Source of the DNA: Nakamurella silvestris
GTDB lineage: Bacteria > Actinomycetota > Actinomycetes > Mycobacteriales > Nakamurellaceae
Reading direction: 5' to 3'
DNA: 64,000 nt
NCBI GenBank assembly: GCA_003576535.1
Contig: QXCQ01000088.1
Coordinates: 1 to 64,000, forward strand
The notes below the pieces were generated by a model, which searched no databases, was not told where the DNA came from, and saw nothing but the letters and a program-made list of their open reading frames with translations. The first letter of the stretch is position 1, and each line of letters begins with the position of its first letter. Below are positions 61,642-64,000 of this stretch, in pieces. The position numbers were made by a program, and so were the translations under genes.

Positions 61642-61800
61642 ATGTGCCACCGTGACGAGAAAACGACACCGCTGGAGCTCGAGAATCTCGCGCACCTGCG
61701 GCGTGTCCGGGACCTGATCGACCGGGAGTACACGAACCGCTGGACGTGCCGACCAACGCGCTGATGGCGCCGACGCGTTTCTGTCGGGGAGAGCGCAGGT
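61642..61800 (+). pseudogene. Remnant of an AraC-family regulator gene
   Basis: From ATG 61642 the frame reads ENLAHLRRVRDLIDREYT, which matches the start of AraC-type DNA-binding domains, then meets a stop at 61762-61764. In the +1-shifted frame the next bases read LDVPTNALMAPTRF, the expected continuation of such a domain. A frameshift near 61730-61740 and loss of everything downstream would explain this. The remaining DNA to 61867 carries no gene I can support. It lies between ridA and the thymidine kinase. Confidence 0.6.
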
Positions 61801-61867
61801 GCGTCTGCGGTCCATGCCGCCGCGTCGGCGGAGCACGAGTGTCGAGGCGGACGCGCCCGGGAAGGAC

Positions 61868-62617
61868 CTACTGGCTGGTGAGTGGGAGTGTTCCTTCACC
61901 GGAGGACGGCCCGAGGTCCCCGGACCGGTGATGCGCCCGGCACAGGACCTGGTAACGAACGGCGTCGGCGGTGCCGGGCTCTGCGGGGGCGACGGTGTCG
62001 GCGACAACGACGGTGGCTCCGTCGCGGACGATCTGGTCGTCGACGACCCGGGCGTTGAAGCGTCCAGGTCGTCCGCACCAGCAGAGGACCTCGACCTGGA
62101 GCGGGAGGACTTCGTCGGCGAGTTCGAACCAACGGGCCGATCCGGGGAAGAGTTTCCCGCGGAAGTCGGTGGCGATGCCGAAGGCGTAGATGTCGACCTG
62201 GACGTCGTCGGCGAGCTGGGTGAGTTGTTCGACCTGGGTGGGGGTGAAGAACTGTGCTTCGTCGATGATGAGGTAGTCGACGCGTCGTCCGGCGGCCCAG
62301 CTTTTGCGGACGAGTTCGGCCAGGTCCATGTCGTCGTCGACCTCGACGGCCTCGCGGGTGATGCCGATGCGGGAGGTGATCTGACCTTGGCGGGAGCGGT
62401 CGAGTCGGGTGAGGAGCAGTCCGCGGCGGCCCTGCCGGGAATGGTTGTGGTCCATCTGCAGGGCCAGCGTCGACTTGCCGCAGTCCATCGGTCCGTAGAA
62501 GTACTTGACCGAGCCGTTGACGGTCAGGCCGCGCCGGGAGCCCGCGGCCGGGACGGCGGAGAGTGCGCCGGACGGGTCGCCGGAGGAGGGATCGTCGGTG
62601 GAACGGGTTTCTGACAC
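61868..62617 (-). CDS. tdk: Thymidine kinase
   Basis: This 249-aa TK1-like protein has P-loop FYGPMDCGKST (about 40-50), the DEAQFF motif and substrate-binding YAFGIATDFRGKLF. Zinc-binding cysteines are seen in VLCWCGRPG and in QVLCRAHH near the C terminus. It phosphorylates thymidine for salvage. The N-terminal 30 residues are low-complexity. GTG 62617 has TAAAGT (complement of 62625-62630) 7 nt upstream, suggesting a leaderless mRNA. Confidence 0.9.
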   Translation of the reverse strand: MSETRSTDDPSSGDPSGALSAVPAAGSRRGLTVNGSVKYFYGPMDCGKSTLALQMDHNHSRQGRRGLLLTRLDRSRQGQITSRIGITREAVEVDDDMDLAELVRKSWAAGRRVDYLIIDEAQFFTPTQVEQLTQLADDVQVDIYAFGIATDFRGKLFPGSARWFELADEVLPLQVEVLCWCGRPGRFNARVVDDQIVRDGATVVVADTVAPAEPGTADAVRYQVLCRAHHRSGDLGPSSGEGTLPLTSQ

Positions 62618-62738
62618 CGGTGGAACTTTACTGGGAATCCGAGGTGCCGCAGTCCCACCTGCTCGGCCTCGCGGCCGTGCGCTGTCCACCGGGACGGGCC
62701 GAAAAACGCCGGACAGGCACCTGGGCAGAACAGTCGGC

Positions 62739-63506
62739 TCAGGACGGCCAGGACCCGCGAGCGGTCAACACCTCGCGCAACAGATCGGGCCGGTCGGTCA
62801 GGATGCCGTCCACCCCGGCGTCGAGCAGCCGGTGCATCACCGCCGGATCGTCGACGGTCCACACATGGATCTCGATCCCGAGCCGGTGCGCCGCCGTGAT
62901 GAATCCGGGGCTGACCACCGGGATCGGTCCTTGAGACATCGGCACCTGAGCGGCGACGGCCGAACCGCGGTAACGCCACAGCGGGACCCGTCGGCCGCGG
63001 GCGACCATTGCGGTGACCTCCCGCGGTCCCATGGAGGTGGCCAGCGACGGCCCGAGCGCCGACCGGAGGGCGATGAGTCGGCGGTCGGAAAAACTGCCGA
63101 GGCACACCCGGTCGGTTGCGTTGGTGGCACGCAGGACGTCGATCAGCGGGCCGATCGCCCGGTCGGTCTTGGGATCGATGTTGAACTTGGCGTCGGGGAA
63201 GTCGCCGAGAAGGTCGGCCAGCAGCGGGATCGGTTCGCGACCGGCGATCCGGGCCCTGCGGATCTGGTCCCAGGTCAGCGCGGAGACCCGGCCCTTCTGA
63301 TCCGTGACCCGGTCCAGGATGTGGTCGTGGAAGGCGATCAGCTTGCCGTCCGCCGTGACGTGCACATCCGTCTCGAGATAGCGATACCCCTCGTCGAAGG
63401 CCTTGCCGAACGCGACCGCTGTGTTCTCCAGGCCCGCGTAGTCGCCGGTGTGCCAACCGCGGTGCGCGAAGGCACGTGGTCCGTCGCCGTCAAGGTAGGT
63501 GCTCAC
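62739..63506 (-). CDS. Glycerophosphodiester phosphodiesterase
   Basis: This 255-aa protein has the GDPD catalytic pattern FAHRGWHTGDYAGLENT (His and Arg), YLETDVHVTADGKLIAFHD (Glu, Asp and second His), plus FNIDPK and HVWTVDDP. Family enzymes hydrolyse glycerophosphodiesters to sn-glycerol-3-phosphate and an alcohol. No signal peptide is seen, so a cytoplasmic location is likely. GTG 63506 is chosen because the family starts close to RAFAHRG; the longer frame to 63596 adds about 30 unsupported residues. Confidence 0.9.
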   Translation of the reverse strand: MSTYLDGDGPRAFAHRGWHTGDYAGLENTAVAFGKAFDEGYRYLETDVHVTADGKLIAFHDHILDRVTDQKGRVSALTWDQIRRARIAGREPIPLLADLLGDFPDAKFNIDPKTDRAIGPLIDVLRATNATDRVCLGSFSDRRLIALRSALGPSLATSMGPREVTAMVARGRRVPLWRYRGSAVAAQVPMSQGPIPVVSPGFITAAHRLGIEIHVWTVDDPAVMHRLLDAGVDGILTDRPDLLREVLTARGSWPS

Positions 63507-63635
63507 GGTGGTCGAGTCTGCCAGAGCCGGGGTGTACGGCGATCCGGCCCGGCGCTCACCACTTGTCAGCAGACACAACGACGGGTGGGCGCGCACTCGC
63601 GGGGAAGTGCGTGGGGGAGAGGTTACGGTCGGGAG

Positions 63636-63968
63636 GTGACGATCAGGAAAGCCCCCGCGCGCTGCGAGTGGTGCGCCCGCGAACTCCCCGCGCAGGACGG
63701 TGTCGGCCGCCGCCGCCGGTACTGCGGCCAGTCGTGCCGGCAGCGCAACTACGAAAGCCGTCAGGCGTTGGTGCGCGGGGACCTGCCGGCCGACGCCGTG
63801 GTCCTGACGGCCGATGAGGCGACCGATCTGGCCGACCGGCTCTACCAGGTCCGCTGCGCCGCCGAGGACGTGGCGACCGCCCTCGCCGAGAAGGCCGCGC
63901 CGGCAGATCTGGCCGCACTCGTCCAGGAGATGCTCGCCAGCACCCGCGAGGCCGAGCGGCTCCGCTGA
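63636..63968 (+). CDS. Small zinc-ribbon protein
   Basis: This 110-aa protein has an N-terminal zinc-ribbon-like motif CEWC...YCGQSCRQRNYE (cysteines about 10, 13, 30 and 34) and an acidic C-terminal helix region (about 55-110, DLADRLYQVRCAAEDVA). The family is unassigned; it may be a small DNA- or protein-binding factor. GTG 63636 is preceded by TACGGT (63624-63629) at 6 nt, so translation probably starts on a leaderless transcript. A longer frame upstream is rejected because it crosses the divergent GDPD gene. Confidence 0.75.
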   Translation: MTIRKAPARCEWCARELPAQDGVGRRRRYCGQSCRQRNYESRQALVRGDLPADAVVLTADEATDLADRLYQVRCAAEDVATALAEKAAPADLAALVQEMLASTREAERLR

Positions 63969-64000
63969 GGTCCGGGCACCTGAATCCCGGTCCGGCTGAA

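Overview
The window is very GC-rich and looks like an actinomycete (Actinomycetota) chromosome. The evidence is the Pup-ligase/WYL-regulator block pafA-pafB-pafC followed by tatC and a HelY-type helicase, together with RbpA, a split Lnt/Ppm1 pair and many GTG starts. Several genes begin 6-7 nt after a TAnnnT-type -10 box, as in leaderless transcripts. No rRNA, tRNA, CRISPR array, integrase or transposase gene was found. The genus cannot be fixed from the sequence alone.

Layout. (1) 0.36-7.8 kb: protein-pupylation and housekeeping block (pafA, pafB, pafC, tatC, helY); no tatA lies between pafC and tatC. (2) 8.0-26.5 kb: mostly core genes. These are a YGQ-repeat membrane protein, a 5'-3' exonuclease, a 35-aa membrane peptide, an M24 peptidase, a coupled Lrp/prolyl-oligopeptidase/MmuM operon, a CtpE-like P-type ATPase, a YtcJ-like amidohydrolase, lnt, ppm1, rbpA, a quinone-reductase-like MDR, a double-MerR regulator and an erythromycin-esterase-like protein. 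(3) 26.6-41.4 kb: accessory region with a lipoprotein, an ECF sigma/anti-sigma-like pair, a bimodular GT2, an excalibur protein, a small hypothetical, PhzF, an RCC1-plus-SLH surface protein, an MMPL transporter and a 1045-aa SF1 helicase. (4) 41.5-61.8 kb: two divergent, tightly overlapping operons that look like one catabolic locus. (5) 61.9-64.0 kb: thymidine kinase, GDPD and a zinc-ribbon protein.

The 41.5-61.6 kb locus is the most interesting part. The leftward operon encodes a Tat-dependent solute-binding lipoprotein, two sugar-type ABC permeases (no ATPase), a Gfo/Idh/MocA oxidoreductase, an N-acyl-D-amino-acid deacylase, a D-threonine-aldolase-like PLP enzyme and a lactonase. The rightward operon encodes a CGNR zinc-finger regulator, two glycoside-hydrolase-like proteins, a Tat-exported beta-helix enzyme, a rhamnose-mutarotase-like protein, a second Gfo/Idh/MocA enzyme, a lactonase-like amidohydrolase, an M20 deacylase, a threonine-dehydratase-like PLP enzyme, an NAD-dependent epimerase/dehydrogenase and RidA. 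Sugar chemistry and amino-acid/N-acyl chemistry are interleaved, which suggests breakdown of an amino-acylated glycan or glycoconjugate.

Three families of interspersed palindromes sit between genes: four 70-bp copies, two 66-bp copies, and a family built on CCGCGAGTGGAC that includes a roughly 30-bp-periodic array before pafA. Several fall between convergent genes and may act as bidirectional terminators. Two 70-bp copies bracket the 35-aa membrane peptide gene.
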